From CAWGJF01 sp963715745 (GTDB taxonomy: Bacteria > Bacteroidota > Ignavibacteria > Ignavibacteriales > Ignavibacteriaceae): a DNA stretch of 64,000 nt. The notes beneath the pieces were generated by a model. The model was not told the origin of the DNA and did not search any database. It saw nothing but the letters and a program-made list of their open reading frames with translations. Both the position numbers and the translations under genes were made by a program. Where the stretch lies: contig OY970271.1 of the NCBI GenBank assembly GCA_963715745.1, positions 1,302,001 to 1,366,000 on the forward strand, given 5' to 3'. Position 1 is the stretch's first letter; each line of letters opens with the position of its first letter. This document shows positions 17,875 through 27,985 of the stretch, piece after piece.

Positions 17875-20811
17875 ATGAAAAAATTTGTTACTTTTATAAA
17901 TATCGTCATTACGATATTATTTTTTACTTCTCCTCTTTTTGCCCAAACTGGGGTAGGCAAAATAAGTGGAAAAGTCATAGATAAAGATACCAGAGAGCCA
18001 TTAATTGGCGCTAACATAGTTATTCTCAACACAAACCTTGGCGCAGCTACGGACCTAGATGGAAATTATTTTATTCTTAATATTACTCCTGGAACCTACG
18101 ACATCAAAGTAAGTTATGTAGGCTATGCACCCAGGACTGTTAAGGATGTGAGAGTAGTTGCGAATTTAACCTATGAACTTAATATTGAACTTTCAACAGA
18201 TTTCACATTAGATGAAGTGGTTGTTGAAAGTAAAAAGTTCTTTGAACAAAAAGCAACCAATACTGTTAAAGTTATTGATGCAGGACAAATATCAAGACTG
18301 CCAGTAAGAGGAGTACAGAATCTTGCTTCGCTTCAGTCCGGAGTTGTAATTCAGGAAGGTAGTGGAGGACAAGATGGAAATGCAACAATAAACGTTAGAG
18401 GCGGCAGAGGTAGTGAAGTTCTTTATATTGTTGATGGTGTACCTCAAAATAACCTTTATAACAGACAAACAGTTGCACAGGTCAGTAATATTGCAATAGA
18501 TCAGATATCTTTTCAGGTTGGCGGATACGAAGCTAAATATGGTCAGGCTCAATCAGGTATTGTTAATGTTACTACAAAATCAGGTCAACCTTATTATAGC
18601 CTATATGTCGATGTTCAGTCATCTGATTTAATAAAAACTGATGATTACGGTTCAAACTTATATTCTGCTTCCTTAAGCGGTCCAATTATACCTGGAATTC
18701 CGGAACACACAATATTCTTGTCAGGTGAAAGAGGTTGGTATCAGGATGCTGATCCGCCTGCAGTTCCACTTACATTTTATTCAGATGAAGCCGGAAATAT
18801 ATTAGATAATCCAATTACCTATAAGGCAATTCCAAACAATCCATCAGGTGTTTGGAGATTTAGTGGGAAGACTAGTTCACGATTCGGTGATTGGAATGTC
18901 CAGTTAAGTGGTCTATGGAATGATCGTATTGCTAAAAACTCCAAAGGTGGTACAGCAGTTAGGCAATATAAAAATGACTCTCAATTTATAGAGGAAACTG
19001 AAGAGGAGAACACATCAGTTAGTGCAAGAATATCACAAACTGTAAGCAATAATACTTTCTGGAATTTAAATTTAGGTTACAGAATTTTTGATTATCAACG
19101 TTATAATCCCTATCTAAAAGGTCCTGAGAACCAGATTTTGTATGGTGATAGCCTTTGGTGGGCTGATAGATCAGGACTAAATGTTACTTTACTTGGTAAT
19201 GGTTTAAGAACCAGAACAACAGATGCCAATGGGGTGTATAGACCTTATGGTTGGGCACTAAATCTTTTCCAGCAAAGAGAAGATGTTAGAATGGGTGCTG
19301 ATTTTGATTTAACTTCTCAAATTCAAAATCATTTGATCGAATTTGGAGCAGGTGTTGAACAGCATACGGTGCGTGGATATGGAAATTATTCATATTTAGT
19401 TGCCGGTACAGATGATACTCAGCCTGATTACATAAGATTTGCTCAAAATCAACCTTTTGTTTTTGGTTATGATGTAACCGGTAAAAGTAAAACGTCAAGT
19501 AGCGATCCATCTTCTTTAGCATGGTTTTCTGATCGCAACATAGGTTCTGATCCATCGATGGCTGAATTTCTGAAACCAAGACAACCGATTCTTGGATATC
19601 TTTATTTACAAGACAGGTATGAATTAGAAGATATAGTAATGAACATTGGTGTCAGAATGGATTATTTTGATATTAAATCTCATGAACTAATTAACCCTTC
19701 ATTGCCATACGCAGGAGGATCAAATCCTAATGCATTTGATATTGAAGACTTTAAAATAAAAGATGTTGAAATCGAAGTATCTCCAAGAATAGGAATAGGG
19801 TTCCCTGTAACTGAATCTACAGTTTTCCACGCACAGTATGGAAGATTTATTCAGGTACCTGAATTAAATAATATGTACAGTGGTCCGTTTGATTATAATT
19901 CATATATAACAATGGAACCTCAAAGCGGATTTAACGGAGCGATGGTTAGTGAAAAGACCACTCAATATGAAGTTGGTTTCAGACAAATGTTTGGAAATAA
20001 TTCTGCGCTTCAGTTAACAGCCTTTTATAAAAATACTAAAGAACTTGTCAATGTTCAGTCAAATAAATACCGACGTGTTGAAGGAGGAGAGCAACTAAAC
20101 GCAATTTATAATGCAAATACAGATTTCGGTACTGTAAAAGGATTTCTTTTCTCATTTGATGCAAATAAACTGAGTTACTTCAGCATTTCATTACAATATA
20201 CTTTCCAGATTGCTGAAGGTACCGGTTCATCAACCAATTCAAGCCAAACTGCAGTATTCAGAAACAATGACAAGCTTCCCCCAAAAGTTATTGCGCCTTT
20301 AAGTTTTGATCAAAGACATACAGCAGTTGCAATTTTGGATTTTTATGTTCCAGAAGGTGAAATGGGTTTCTTTGAACTGTTTGATGCGAATGCGATAATT
20401 TCATTCAACAGTGGAAGACCATATACACCAGTCGATCAATGGAATATTCTTGGGGATAATGGATTGGTAGCAGATAATACGGGGTATATAAATTCTGCGT
20501 TTGGACCAAGCAGCTTCAGGATAGATTTAAAGATCGAAAAAGGATTTCGTATAGGCAATTTTTATTTTACTCCATATATATGGATAGATAACCTGCTGAA
20601 TGCTGATAATGTGCAGAACGTTTGGAGATCGACAGGAAGTGCTTATACTACAAATTGGTTAAATGATCCAGATGCACAGGCTTTAATTCAGTCGACAGGC
20701 GAAGGTTATATAAAAGATTATCAAACACTTGAAAAGGATCCACAAAATTTTGGAATTCCAAGATTAATAAAACTGGGTCTTAAATTGAATTTTGACAGAA
20801 TTAATTTCTAA
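17875..20811 (+). CDS. TonB-dependent outer membrane receptor with CarboxypepD_reg-like N-domain
   Basis: A 978-residue outer membrane receptor for active uptake of a large ligand, energised by TonB. After a signal peptide (KKFVTFINIVITILFFTSPL) comes a carboxypeptidase-regulatory-like beta-sandwich (GKISGKVIDKDTREPLIGAN, then LDGNYFILNITPGTYDIKV). The plug follows with LPVRGVQNLASLQSGVV, INVRGGRGSEVLYIVDGVP and YGQAQSGIVNVTTKSG, then a long beta-barrel ending in GLKLNFDRINF. This is the SusC-like/CirA-like arrangement common in Bacteroidota. No SusD-type lipoprotein follows; instead there is a large secreted protein and a PorV-like barrel. The ligand is unknown. ATG 17875 begins the signal peptide and is 67 bases after the upstream terminator. 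Confidence 0.9.
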   Translation: MKKFVTFINIVITILFFTSPLFAQTGVGKISGKVIDKDTREPLIGANIVILNTNLGAATDLDGNYFILNITPGTYDIKVSYVGYAPRTVKDVRVVANLTYELNIELSTDFTLDEVVVESKKFFEQKATNTVKVIDAGQISRLPVRGVQNLASLQSGVVIQEGSGGQDGNATINVRGGRGSEVLYIVDGVPQNNLYNRQTVAQVSNIAIDQISFQVGGYEAKYGQAQSGIVNVTTKSGQPYYSLYVDVQSSDLIKTDDYGSNLYSASLSGPIIPGIPEHTIFLSGERGWYQDADPPAVPLTFYSDEAGNILDNPITYKAIPNNPSGVWRFSGKTSSRFGDWNVQLSGLWNDRIAKNSKGGTAVRQYKNDSQFIEETEEENTSVSARISQTVSNNTFWNLNLGYRIFDYQRYNPYLKGPENQILYGDSLWWADRSGLNVTLLGNGLRTRTTDANGVYRPYGWALNLFQQREDVRMGADFDLTSQIQNHLIEFGAGVEQHTVRGYGNYSYLVAGTDDTQPDYIRFAQNQPFVFGYDVTGKSKTSSSDPSSLAWFSDRNIGSDPSMAEFLKPRQPILGYLYLQDRYELEDIVMNIGVRMDYFDIKSHELINPSLPYAGGSNPNAFDIEDFKIKDVEIEVSPRIGIGFPVTESTVFHAQYGRFIQVPELNNMYSGPFDYNSYITMEPQSGFNGAMVSEKTTQYEVGFRQMFGNNSALQLTAFYKNTKELVNVQSNKYRRVEGGEQLNAIYNANTDFGTVKGFLFSFDANKLSYFSISLQYTFQIAEGTGSSTNSSQTAVFRNNDKLPPKVIAPLSFDQRHTAVAILDFYVPEGEMGFFELFDANAIISFNSGRPYTPVDQWNILGDNGLVADNTGYINSAFGPSSFRIDLKIEKGFRIGNFYFTPYIWIDNLLNADNVQNVWRSTGSAYTTNWLNDPDAQALIQSTGEGYIKDYQTLEKDPQNFGIPRLIKLGLKLNFDRINF

Positions 20812-20843
20812 TTAAAGTTTGTATTATAAATGGGATTATTGAA

Positions 20844-23800
20844 ATGAAAATAAAAAACAATTACAATTATAAATTACTGTTCCTGATTTTGGGAGTAGCC
20901 ATTATTGCCTTTGGTTTTTTAGGAGATGATAAAAATGGTAATCATCCCCCAAAACCGCTTTACAAATTAACAGGCACCCAGTCTGGTAAAGTTGGAGATG
21001 CATATGGAATGAATGTTAACAATATATGGCTTCCATTAAATAGAAAAGGAATTATTGCCGCTGTTGATATTGATCCTAATGGAAGTGGCGGTCAATTTGC
21101 CGGCGGAACATTCTTGTTCTCAGCTGGATTTTTTATGAGTGGTTACCGAAATGGTCAGCTTTGGGCCAATGCATGTGCATCTGCAACTCTTGTAGAGGAT
21201 TATGTTCAGGGTGTGGTAGGAGGTCAGAATGATCCAAATGCTGTTTTATATGTTGTTAACTCACAGGATGAACCATTTGGTCAAAGCTGGCAGGATTGGA
21301 AAGATGCAGTTACTTTAGGTGCTGATTTTGTTGATGGGGATGGCGACGGAATTTACAATCCTGTGGATAAAAATGGAAATGGTATCTATGATACCGATGA
21401 AGATATGCCAGATCTGATAGGTGATGAAACAGTCTGGTGCGTTTTTCACGATGGTTTACCCGTTGCACAAAGAAGATGGAATACATCTTTAGAAGTAGGT
21501 CTTGAGGTTAGACAAAGTGTATTTGCATTTGCATCTGCAGGTGCTATAGGAAACCTGGTTTTTGTCAGGTTTAGATTCACATATGTTGGAATTGGTCAAA
21601 ATGATCCGGATGAACTAACTGATGTATATTTCGGAGTATGGGCTGATCCTGATGTTGGAGATCATACCGATGATGTTGTAGGAGTTGATGTACCAAGAAA
21701 TGCTGGCTATACATATAACAAAAGAGTGGATGCAGTATATGGACCCCAGGTGCCTTGTTTTATGATTGACTTCTTCTCTGGGCCTCGGTCCTATATTGCC
21801 GGTGAAACTTATATAGATAATAATGGAAATGGTGAGTATGACGAAGGAACTGATACAGCAATTGATACTGCAACCTCAGTTAGAGGCCAGTTTAAGGGAA
21901 TTAAAAAATTCCCCGGAGCTAAAAATTTACCTATTTCTTCATTCGTTGAATATATTAATGGAGATCCGAATCTTAATGATCCCGGAACAAAGGAAGAGGC
22001 TAGATTTTATATGGAAGGTAAAACTAGACAGGGTGATATACCCGATCCTTGCACTTGGCCTTATGGTAATGCCAATAATTTTGCCGGCTGCGATACAACT
22101 GATCCAAGATTCTGGTTCTCCGGGGATCCCGTTGCTGAAACAGGTTGGCTATGCTCCAGTGAAGTTGATCAGCGGCAAATGACAAACACAGGTCCATTTG
22201 TTTTGAAGAAGGATGTTGAAAATGAAATTGTAGTTGCATATGTAGTTGGTAGGGGCTCAAGTCCGAAAGATGGAATCACGAAAGCCCGTGCAATAGATGA
22301 TGGAGCTCAAAATATATTTGATTTAAATTTTCTTGCCCCAACACCTCCACCTGCACCTTCAGTTAAATTAACATCCAGCGATGACTTTATTGATATTTCG
22401 TGGCCTACATCAAGCCAGGTTAATTATATCAGTAAAACTCCAACCTGGGATATGAGATTTGAAGGTTACCAGGTTTGGGCATTTAAAACTAATATTGCTG
22501 AAGATATAGTGGCAGGTGATGATAATTCTGTATTGCTTGCTACATTTGATAAAAAGAATTTTATTGATGATATCTATCTGGAGAATTCCGAAACTGGTGG
22601 AATAGAAATACTTTACAAAAAATCTCCCGAAAGTAATCAGCTGGATTCTGCAATTTACAGTAACCCTGAAACAGGAAGAATCAGGCTGAGAATTACTGAA
22701 GATCCTTTTTCACCCGGACAGAAGATTGTTAAAGGAAGGCCATATTACTTTGCTGTCACCAGTTATGCAATTAATTACCTTGCATTGGTCTTTAAACCGG
22801 GTCCTGGTCAGCCAATTGGTACACCAGGAGATTATTATTTAAGTTCATTTGCTTTCGCACAGAATGCAGCAAATATTAGAACTATAAGTTCAATAGTGGT
22901 AGGTGAGAATGAACTTAATCCACCTGTTGCTGTACAACCATCTAATAAAATCAGCGGCTCTTCATCAGGTAATGTTGGTTTTGATGTTATTAATAATGAA
23001 GAACTTACAGGTGACAATTATGAAGTAACATTTTTTAAAGACTCATCTTCTGTTCCTTATTCAATGTTTTGGAAATTAACCAATCTTACAACAGGAACAG
23101 TGTTACAGGATTCTTCAAAATCTTATACTTACGGATCTCAGTCAGTTAATCAGGAAATTACAGATGGATTCATAACAAAAGTTGAAAAACAGGATGCAAC
23201 TATTGGTACAATATCCTATAATCCTCCTGATGCAGTATGGTACAATTTTACTGCAAGCAGGGTTGACTCAATATTTGGCAGAGGAATTTGGTATATGGGT
23301 AAAGATTTGGTCACAGTTTCACCTGATTTTTTAATTTATCCTTTCAATCAAAGTCTCAATCCTAATCCTCGCAGTAGCTATATTACTACAGACAAGTTGC
23401 GAAAAGTTGAAATACGATTTGGTGATGAAGGGTTTGGTAAAGCTTACAGATATATAAATGGATATATTGGCTATGGGTTTGGTAAACCTGCAAATAATAC
23501 ATTCCCTTATGCTGCTGCAATTACAAGTTCTGATACAGTTGGAAAAGGATCCATTGGTCAGTGGGACACAGTTAATGATAGAGCAATGGGTTTTGTTGAT
23601 GTTCCATTCCAGGTTTGGGTAGTAGATGAGCAATACGGCGAAGAGTACCAATTAGCAGTTGGATTTATAGAAGCTAAAAACGGCAGTGCTAAGTTTCCCG
23701 GTGGCAAACCTGATGGTAAATGGGATCCCGGTACTGATGCAAGAAGAAATGGTGAGTATTTAATAATTTTTGATAGTCCTTACGATCCTGATGGTAATCA

Positions 23801-24464
23801 AATAGAATTAACTGGCGGTGAATTTCAAACCGGCAGCGGTACTGAAACTATTTGGGCAGATTATGCGCGATATTTTACTGATCCATTACCTTATATACCA
23901 GAAGATGCTCAAGGCATAACTCAGGAACAGAAAGACATCTTTGCTTCTCCATATTTAAGTACTATGTACATTTTTGGATTGGTAAGAGTAGATTCAACAT
24001 CCTGGTTTACACCAGGTGATGTACTCACAATTCCTTTAGCGGCATACCCTTATACTTCAGAAGATGTTTATCAGTTCAGGACACTTAAAGGTAGTACATT
24101 GTCCGAGGAAGATGCAAGAGCCCGTTGGGAGAAAGTAAATGTGTTTCCAAATCCATTATTCGGATATAATAATTTAACAAATTATTATTCGAAAACTCCG
24201 GATGAACCTTTTGTTACATTTACTAATTTGCCGGAACAGGTGACAGTAAAAATTTATTCATTAGGTGGTACACTTGTTAGAACACTGACAACTGATGATA
24301 AAACTTCACCAACCTCACCATTTTTACGTTGGGATCTGCAAAATGAATCCGCTTTGAGGGTTGCCTCAGGAATGTATCTTGCAATAGTTTCATCTCCAAA
24401 ATATGGTGATAAAATTCTGAAGTTTGCAATTATAATGCCTCAGAAACAAATTCAAAGATTCTAG
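20844..24464 (+). CDS. Very large secreted protein with calcium-binding-type loops and a T9SS-like C-terminus
   Basis: A 1206-residue protein of no known enzymatic family that I recognise. It has an N-terminal hydrophobic segment (LLFLILGVAIIAFGFLG) and a mostly beta-rich, aromatic and Asp/Asn/Gly-rich body. Loops resembling EF-hand or thrombospondin type 3 calcium sites occur near residues 163-185 (DGDGDGIYNPVDKNGNGIYD) and 324-337 (IDNNGNGEYDEGTD), and a related one lies near 955 (GGKPDGKWDPGTD). The last 100 residues look like a T9SS type A sorting domain: KVNVFPNPLFGYNNL, then VKIYSLGGTLVRTL and ASGMYLAIVSS. It starts 32 bases after the TonB receptor and is probably co-transcribed, suggesting a surface-exposed partner of the receptor (inference). 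Confidence 0.7.
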   Translation: MKIKNNYNYKLLFLILGVAIIAFGFLGDDKNGNHPPKPLYKLTGTQSGKVGDAYGMNVNNIWLPLNRKGIIAAVDIDPNGSGGQFAGGTFLFSAGFFMSGYRNGQLWANACASATLVEDYVQGVVGGQNDPNAVLYVVNSQDEPFGQSWQDWKDAVTLGADFVDGDGDGIYNPVDKNGNGIYDTDEDMPDLIGDETVWCVFHDGLPVAQRRWNTSLEVGLEVRQSVFAFASAGAIGNLVFVRFRFTYVGIGQNDPDELTDVYFGVWADPDVGDHTDDVVGVDVPRNAGYTYNKRVDAVYGPQVPCFMIDFFSGPRSYIAGETYIDNNGNGEYDEGTDTAIDTATSVRGQFKGIKKFPGAKNLPISSFVEYINGDPNLNDPGTKEEARFYMEGKTRQGDIPDPCTWPYGNANNFAGCDTTDPRFWFSGDPVAETGWLCSSEVDQRQMTNTGPFVLKKDVENEIVVAYVVGRGSSPKDGITKARAIDDGAQNIFDLNFLAPTPPPAPSVKLTSSDDFIDISWPTSSQVNYISKTPTWDMRFEGYQVWAFKTNIAEDIVAGDDNSVLLATFDKKNFIDDIYLENSETGGIEILYKKSPESNQLDSAIYSNPETGRIRLRITEDPFSPGQKIVKGRPYYFAVTSYAINYLALVFKPGPGQPIGTPGDYYLSSFAFAQNAANIRTISSIVVGENELNPPVAVQPSNKISGSSSGNVGFDVINNEELTGDNYEVTFFKDSSSVPYSMFWKLTNLTTGTVLQDSSKSYTYGSQSVNQEITDGFITKVEKQDATIGTISYNPPDAVWYNFTASRVDSIFGRGIWYMGKDLVTVSPDFLIYPFNQSLNPNPRSSYITTDKLRKVEIRFGDEGFGKAYRYINGYIGYGFGKPANNTFPYAAAITSSDTVGKGSIGQWDTVNDRAMGFVDVPFQVWVVDEQYGEEYQLAVGFIEAKNGSAKFPGGKPDGKWDPGTDARRNGEYLIIFDSPYDPDGNQIELTGGEFQTGSGTETIWADYARYFTDPLPYIPEDAQGITQEQKDIFASPYLSTMYIFGLVRVDSTSWFTPGDVLTIPLAAYPYTSEDVYQFRTLKGSTLSEEDARARWEKVNVFPNPLFGYNNLTNYYSKTPDEPFVTFTNLPEQVTVKIYSLGGTLVRTLTTDDKTSPTSPFLRWDLQNESALRVASGMYLAIVSSPKYGDKILKFAIIMPQKQIQRF

Positions 24465-24476
24465 TGAAAATAAGAT

Positions 24477-24516
24477 TGGCAGGTATATTAAAAATTGTTT
24501 ACCTGCCAGCTATTTT
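24477..24516 (+). terminator. Hairpin after the 1206-residue protein, probable terminator
   Basis: A perfect 9-bp stem, TGGCAGGTA at 24477-24485 and TACCTGCCA at 24500-24508, starts 12 bases after the stop. The following tract is only TATTTTA, so termination may be partial and the PorV-like gene may still be read through. Confidence 0.55.
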
Positions 24517-24540
24517 AATAAAAATAGTGGAGTTTATAAA

Positions 24541-25560
24541 ATGAGAAAAATAATACTATTGATTATTCCCATTCTAATTGCAACTTCTGCATATGCAGGT
24601 GATGTTGCAAGAAAAGGTACTACCGGTGCTGAAGAGTTATTGATCCCGGTTGGTGCACGTGGAATTGCTACTGGCGGTGCATTCCTGGCTAATATATCTG
24701 GACTTGAGTCAATTTATTATAATCCTGCCGGCTTGGATGTTCACCCCCAAACTGAAGCAATGTTCAGTTATGTTAGCTATCTTGCTGATATTAATATTTC
24801 ATACTTTGCAGTTGGTACAAGTCTTGGAGATTTCGGTTCAATTGGTTTGGAATTGAAGAACTTAGACTTTGGCGATATCCCTGTTACTACGGAGTCCTTC
24901 CCTGATGGCACGGGAGAAACTTATTCGCCTTCATTTTTAACTTTGGGATTTACTTATTCCAAGGTTTTAACAGATAGAATTTCAATTGGAACAAATCTTA
25001 AACTGATATCAGAAAATATTCAAAATACAAGCGCTACAGGTTTTGCTGTAGATGCTGGTGTTCAATATAGATTTTCAGAATCACTAATGATTGGTGCTGC
25101 TGTGAAAAATATTGGAACAAATATGGAATACTCAGGACCGGATTTATCTACAAGAACAAATATCCCCGGATCAATCCCCGGATCTTCATCAGGAAGCTAC
25201 CAGGTAGTTACCGAATCCTATCAGATTCCAAGTTTCTTCCAGTTAAGTTTAACTTATAATTTTAATATTAATGAACAAAATAAATTATTAATTGCAGGTG
25301 CTTATACTGCAAATAATTCTTTTGAAGATATTGCGAACTTTGGACTTGAATATGGTTTTATGAATATCTTTTTTGTTCGCGGCGGATATAATTACTTAAT
25401 GGAAAATTCAAGTGATTATATTTATGGATTGACATTTGGTGCTGGTATTGATTACAAACTTGGTGGTGATGTTGGTGTTACTTTTGATTATGCATTTCGC
25501 GATGTAAAAGAATTCCCACAGCCAAATCATATTTTTACGGTTAAACTTGCATTCCAATAA
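24541..25560 (+). CDS. PorV/PorQ-family outer membrane beta-barrel protein
   Basis: A 339-residue exported protein with a clear signal peptide (MRKIILLIIPILIATSAYAG) followed by a FadL-like barrel. It carries the PorV/PorQ family signatures GAEELLIPVGARGIATGGAF and LESIYYNPAGLD near the N-terminus, a repeating pattern of amphipathic strands, and a C-terminal strand ending in Phe-Gln (FTVKLAFQ). PorV is the T9SS outer membrane shuttle that hands exported proteins to the attachment complex; PorQ is a close paralogue. Position right after a T9SS-tailed protein supports a role in handling it. Which paralogue it is cannot be decided here. It is bounded by hairpins on both sides. Confidence 0.8.
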   Translation: MRKIILLIIPILIATSAYAGDVARKGTTGAEELLIPVGARGIATGGAFLANISGLESIYYNPAGLDVHPQTEAMFSYVSYLADINISYFAVGTSLGDFGSIGLELKNLDFGDIPVTTESFPDGTGETYSPSFLTLGFTYSKVLTDRISIGTNLKLISENIQNTSATGFAVDAGVQYRFSESLMIGAAVKNIGTNMEYSGPDLSTRTNIPGSIPGSSSGSYQVVTESYQIPSFFQLSLTYNFNINEQNKLLIAGAYTANNSFEDIANFGLEYGFMNIFFVRGGYNYLMENSSDYIYGLTFGAGIDYKLGGDVGVTFDYAFRDVKEFPQPNHIFTVKLAFQ

Positions 25561-25580
25561 ACATTAGTAATAGTGTATTT

Positions 25581-25614
25581 AAGCGTCTATTGATTTTACA
25601 ATAGACGCTTTTTT
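25581..25614 (+). terminator. Strong terminator after the PorV-like gene
   Basis: A 12-bp perfect stem, AAGCGTCTATTG at 25581-25592 and CAATAGACGCTT at 25599-25610, has a 6-base loop and runs straight into T residues. Confidence 0.9.
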
Positions 25615-25642
25615 ATTTTGTTCTATCGAAATCGGAAAGAAT

Positions 25643-27004
25643 ATGAAACACTTACTTCTTCTCTTGCTACTTGTGCCTGCAGTTGTTATTTGTCAGAATA
25701 AAATGAATTTTGAATTTGACTATGCACAGTTTGAATATGATTCAACTTCAAACTTTGTTGAATTTTATTATGCATTTAACTTGAGCTCACTTACTTTCAT
25801 CCACACTGATAGTGCGGATTACGTAAAAGGTATTTTGCACGTTTCTATTACTGATACTTCAAACGGAAATGTTATTGCAAATAAAGACTGGTTAATATCT
25901 AATTTTATAGAAGATAGTGTGGATTTAAAGAGAAGTGTTATAGGATTATTGAAATTTGTTTTAAAAGCTGGAGTTTATAAATGTGAAATGACTGGAAAAG
26001 ATGAATCCGGGAAAGATTTAAAAAATATTTCTGAATATGTAGTCGTAAAACCTTTTGCTAGACTAAAAATGGCTTTAAGTGATATTCAATTGGCTTCAAA
26101 TATTCTCCAGGAAAGCCCTGATACATCTTCTTCATTTTATAAAAACACTTTTGAAGTAACTCCTGCACCATCTGCTTTTTTTGGCAAATCCCAGCCGGTG
26201 CTTTTTTATTACTCAGAACTATATAACCTTTTTGACGATGAAGTTTCAAATGATCTAAAACTTGATCGTATTGTTTTTAATAGCCGTGGAAAGATTGTTG
26301 ATTTTAAAAGAAAAAAAATAAACAGAAATGTTAACAGCAGGGTTGAAGTAGGTACAGTTATGACTTATAAACTCCCTACTGACACTTATACTTTAATGAT
26401 AAATCTAATTGACAGTGTTTCAAATTATGGAATTTCATCAGCAAAAAAGTTTTTTGTATATAATCCTGATGTAGTTGCTGATGATAGCTTGTTTCAGACA
26501 ACCAGTACGACACTTACTACTAATTTTGGTGTAATGTCCGAAGAGGAACTTGATGATCTTTTCCGAAAAAGTAAATACATTGCAACAAGCAATGAAGTTG
26601 ATCAGTACGAATCAATATCTACTGAGCAGGCGAAGAGAGAATTTATGCAGAAGTTCTGGGACAAAAGGGATCAAAACCCAAATGATAATATCAACAGATA
26701 TTATCAAAACTATATGAGAAGAATAGATGAATGTAATGCAAAATATAAAGCAGGGAAAAAAGAAGGCTGGAAAACCGATCGCGGAAGAATATATCTTAAA
26801 TATGGTGAGCCAAGTGAAATTGAACGATTCCCAAATGAAATTCAAACAAGGCCATACGAAATCTGGCATTATAATGATCTTGAAGGCGGGGTTTATTTTA
26901 TTTTCGGAGATCTGACTGGATTTAATGATTATCAGCTTTTGCACTCAACAAAACGAGGTGAAATCAGGGATGATTCCTGGGCGCGAAGGATAACCGTTCA
27001 ATAA
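25643..27004 (+). CDS. GWxTD domain-containing exported protein
   Basis: A 453-residue protein with a signal peptide (MKHLLLLLLLVPAVVICQ) and a C-terminal GWxTD domain: GWKTDRGRIYLKYGEPSEIE, then RPYEIWHYNDLEGG and FIFGDLTGFNDYQLLHST. The domain is named after its Gly-Trp-x-Thr-Asp signature and is found in secreted or periplasmic proteins of Bacteroidota and related phyla; its function is not established. The N-terminal half is beta-rich with no recognised domain. The gene has its own terminators before and after it, so it is a single-gene unit beside the PorV-like gene. Confidence 0.82.
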   Translation: MKHLLLLLLLVPAVVICQNKMNFEFDYAQFEYDSTSNFVEFYYAFNLSSLTFIHTDSADYVKGILHVSITDTSNGNVIANKDWLISNFIEDSVDLKRSVIGLLKFVLKAGVYKCEMTGKDESGKDLKNISEYVVVKPFARLKMALSDIQLASNILQESPDTSSSFYKNTFEVTPAPSAFFGKSQPVLFYYSELYNLFDDEVSNDLKLDRIVFNSRGKIVDFKRKKINRNVNSRVEVGTVMTYKLPTDTYTLMINLIDSVSNYGISSAKKFFVYNPDVVADDSLFQTTSTTLTTNFGVMSEEELDDLFRKSKYIATSNEVDQYESISTEQAKREFMQKFWDKRDQNPNDNINRYYQNYMRRIDECNAKYKAGKKEGWKTDRGRIYLKYGEPSEIERFPNEIQTRPYEIWHYNDLEGGVYFIFGDLTGFNDYQLLHSTKRGEIRDDSWARRITVQ

Positions 27005-27030
27005 GAAATATATATCAAACAAATGACTTT

Positions 27031-27056
27031 AAGCCCCTTTTGGGGCTTTTTTTATT
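27031..27056 (+). terminator. Terminator after the GWxTD gene
   Basis: A G+C-rich 7-bp stem, AAGCCCC at 27031-27037 and GGGGCTT at 27042-27048, with a TTTT loop and a run of seven or more T residues. Confidence 0.88.
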
Positions 27057-27115
27057 TCTAATTTTCTGATTTTCTTAATGTCTGCTTATTTTTAAAAACA
27101 ATATCTAAAGAAATA

Positions 27116-27985
27116 ATGCAGAATAAGATTGAATATTTTTTGTTTTTATTTTTAAGCAAATTGTTTTGCTCATTTGGCGTAAAAAGATCAAGATCTTTTG
27201 CTGTTCCATTGACAATTTTATTTTTCTACATTATTCCTATTCGTAAAAAAACCGTAATGCAAAATCTGGAGATTGCTTTTCCTGATTTTCCAAAGAAAGA
27301 ATTAAAGGAAATTGCATTTAAAACTTATAAAAGTTTTATTATCACTTTAATTGAAATATTAAGTTTGCCCGTTATTTCGGAGAATGAAATTAAAGATGCG
27401 ATTCAATTTGAAAATATAGACATAATAAAAGAAAAATATGATGAAGAAAAAGGAGTGATTTTATTATCAGCTCATTTTGGCAACTGGGAATACGTGGCTC
27501 TTTCAAGCTCTATGCAGCTTGGCTTGCCTTTTTCAGTTGTGGTCAAAGATCAGAGAAATCCCTTCGTAACTGATTGGATGAATAAGGTGAGAACAAAATG
27601 GTTGAATGAAGTTGTTCCCCTTGGAGTATCAATAAGGAAAACATATCAGACATTAAAAGAGAAGAAAATAGTCGCAATGGTTGCTGATCAAAGAGCACCC
27701 AGAGAGTCAATGAGAATTAAATTTTTTGGTAAAGATGTTGCTGTTCATTCAGGTCCTGCTGTTCTTGCCATAAAAACAGGTGCTCCACTGCTTTATGGAA
27801 TTCCTGTTCGTCAGTCTGATTTTACATATAGAACTAAAATGGTAGAAATCAGCCAGGATAATTTACCTGAAGGGGAAGATGATAAAATAATGGAACTTAC
27901 AAAAAGACATATGGATTACCTGGAAAAATATATCAAAATGTATCCTGAGCAATGGTTGTGGATGCATAAAAGGTGGAAATATTAA
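27116..27985 (+). CDS. Lysophospholipid/lipid A acyltransferase (LpxL/HtrB family)
   Basis: A 289-residue inner-membrane-associated acyltransferase expected to add a secondary acyl chain to a lipid A precursor. It has the family's catalytic H-x4-E motif as HFGNWE (His120, Glu125) after VILLSA, preceded by the typical KTVMQNLEIAFPD segment and followed by MVADQRAPRESMRIKFFGK and the C-terminal YPEQWLWMHKRWKY. Length is normal. ATG 27116 opens a run of envelope genes; its stop codon overlaps the next start by one base (TAATG at 27983-27987), implying coupled translation with the heptosyltransferase. Confidence 0.87.
   Translation: MQNKIEYFLFLFLSKLFCSFGVKRSRSFAVPLTILFFYIIPIRKKTVMQNLEIAFPDFPKKELKEIAFKTYKSFIITLIEILSLPVISENEIKDAIQFENIDIIKEKYDEEKGVILLSAHFGNWEYVALSSSMQLGLPFSVVVKDQRNPFVTDWMNKVRTKWLNEVVPLGVSIRKTYQTLKEKKIVAMVADQRAPRESMRIKFFGKDVAVHSGPAVLAIKTGAPLLYGIPVRQSDFTYRTKMVEISQDNLPEGEDDKIMELTKRHMDYLEKYIKMYPEQWLWMHKRWKY

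Noticed and set aside
24650..24856. 68-codon plus-strand frame inside the PorV-like gene
   Set aside because: It is an out-of-frame shadow of the beta-barrel coding sequence with no domain or ribosome-binding site.
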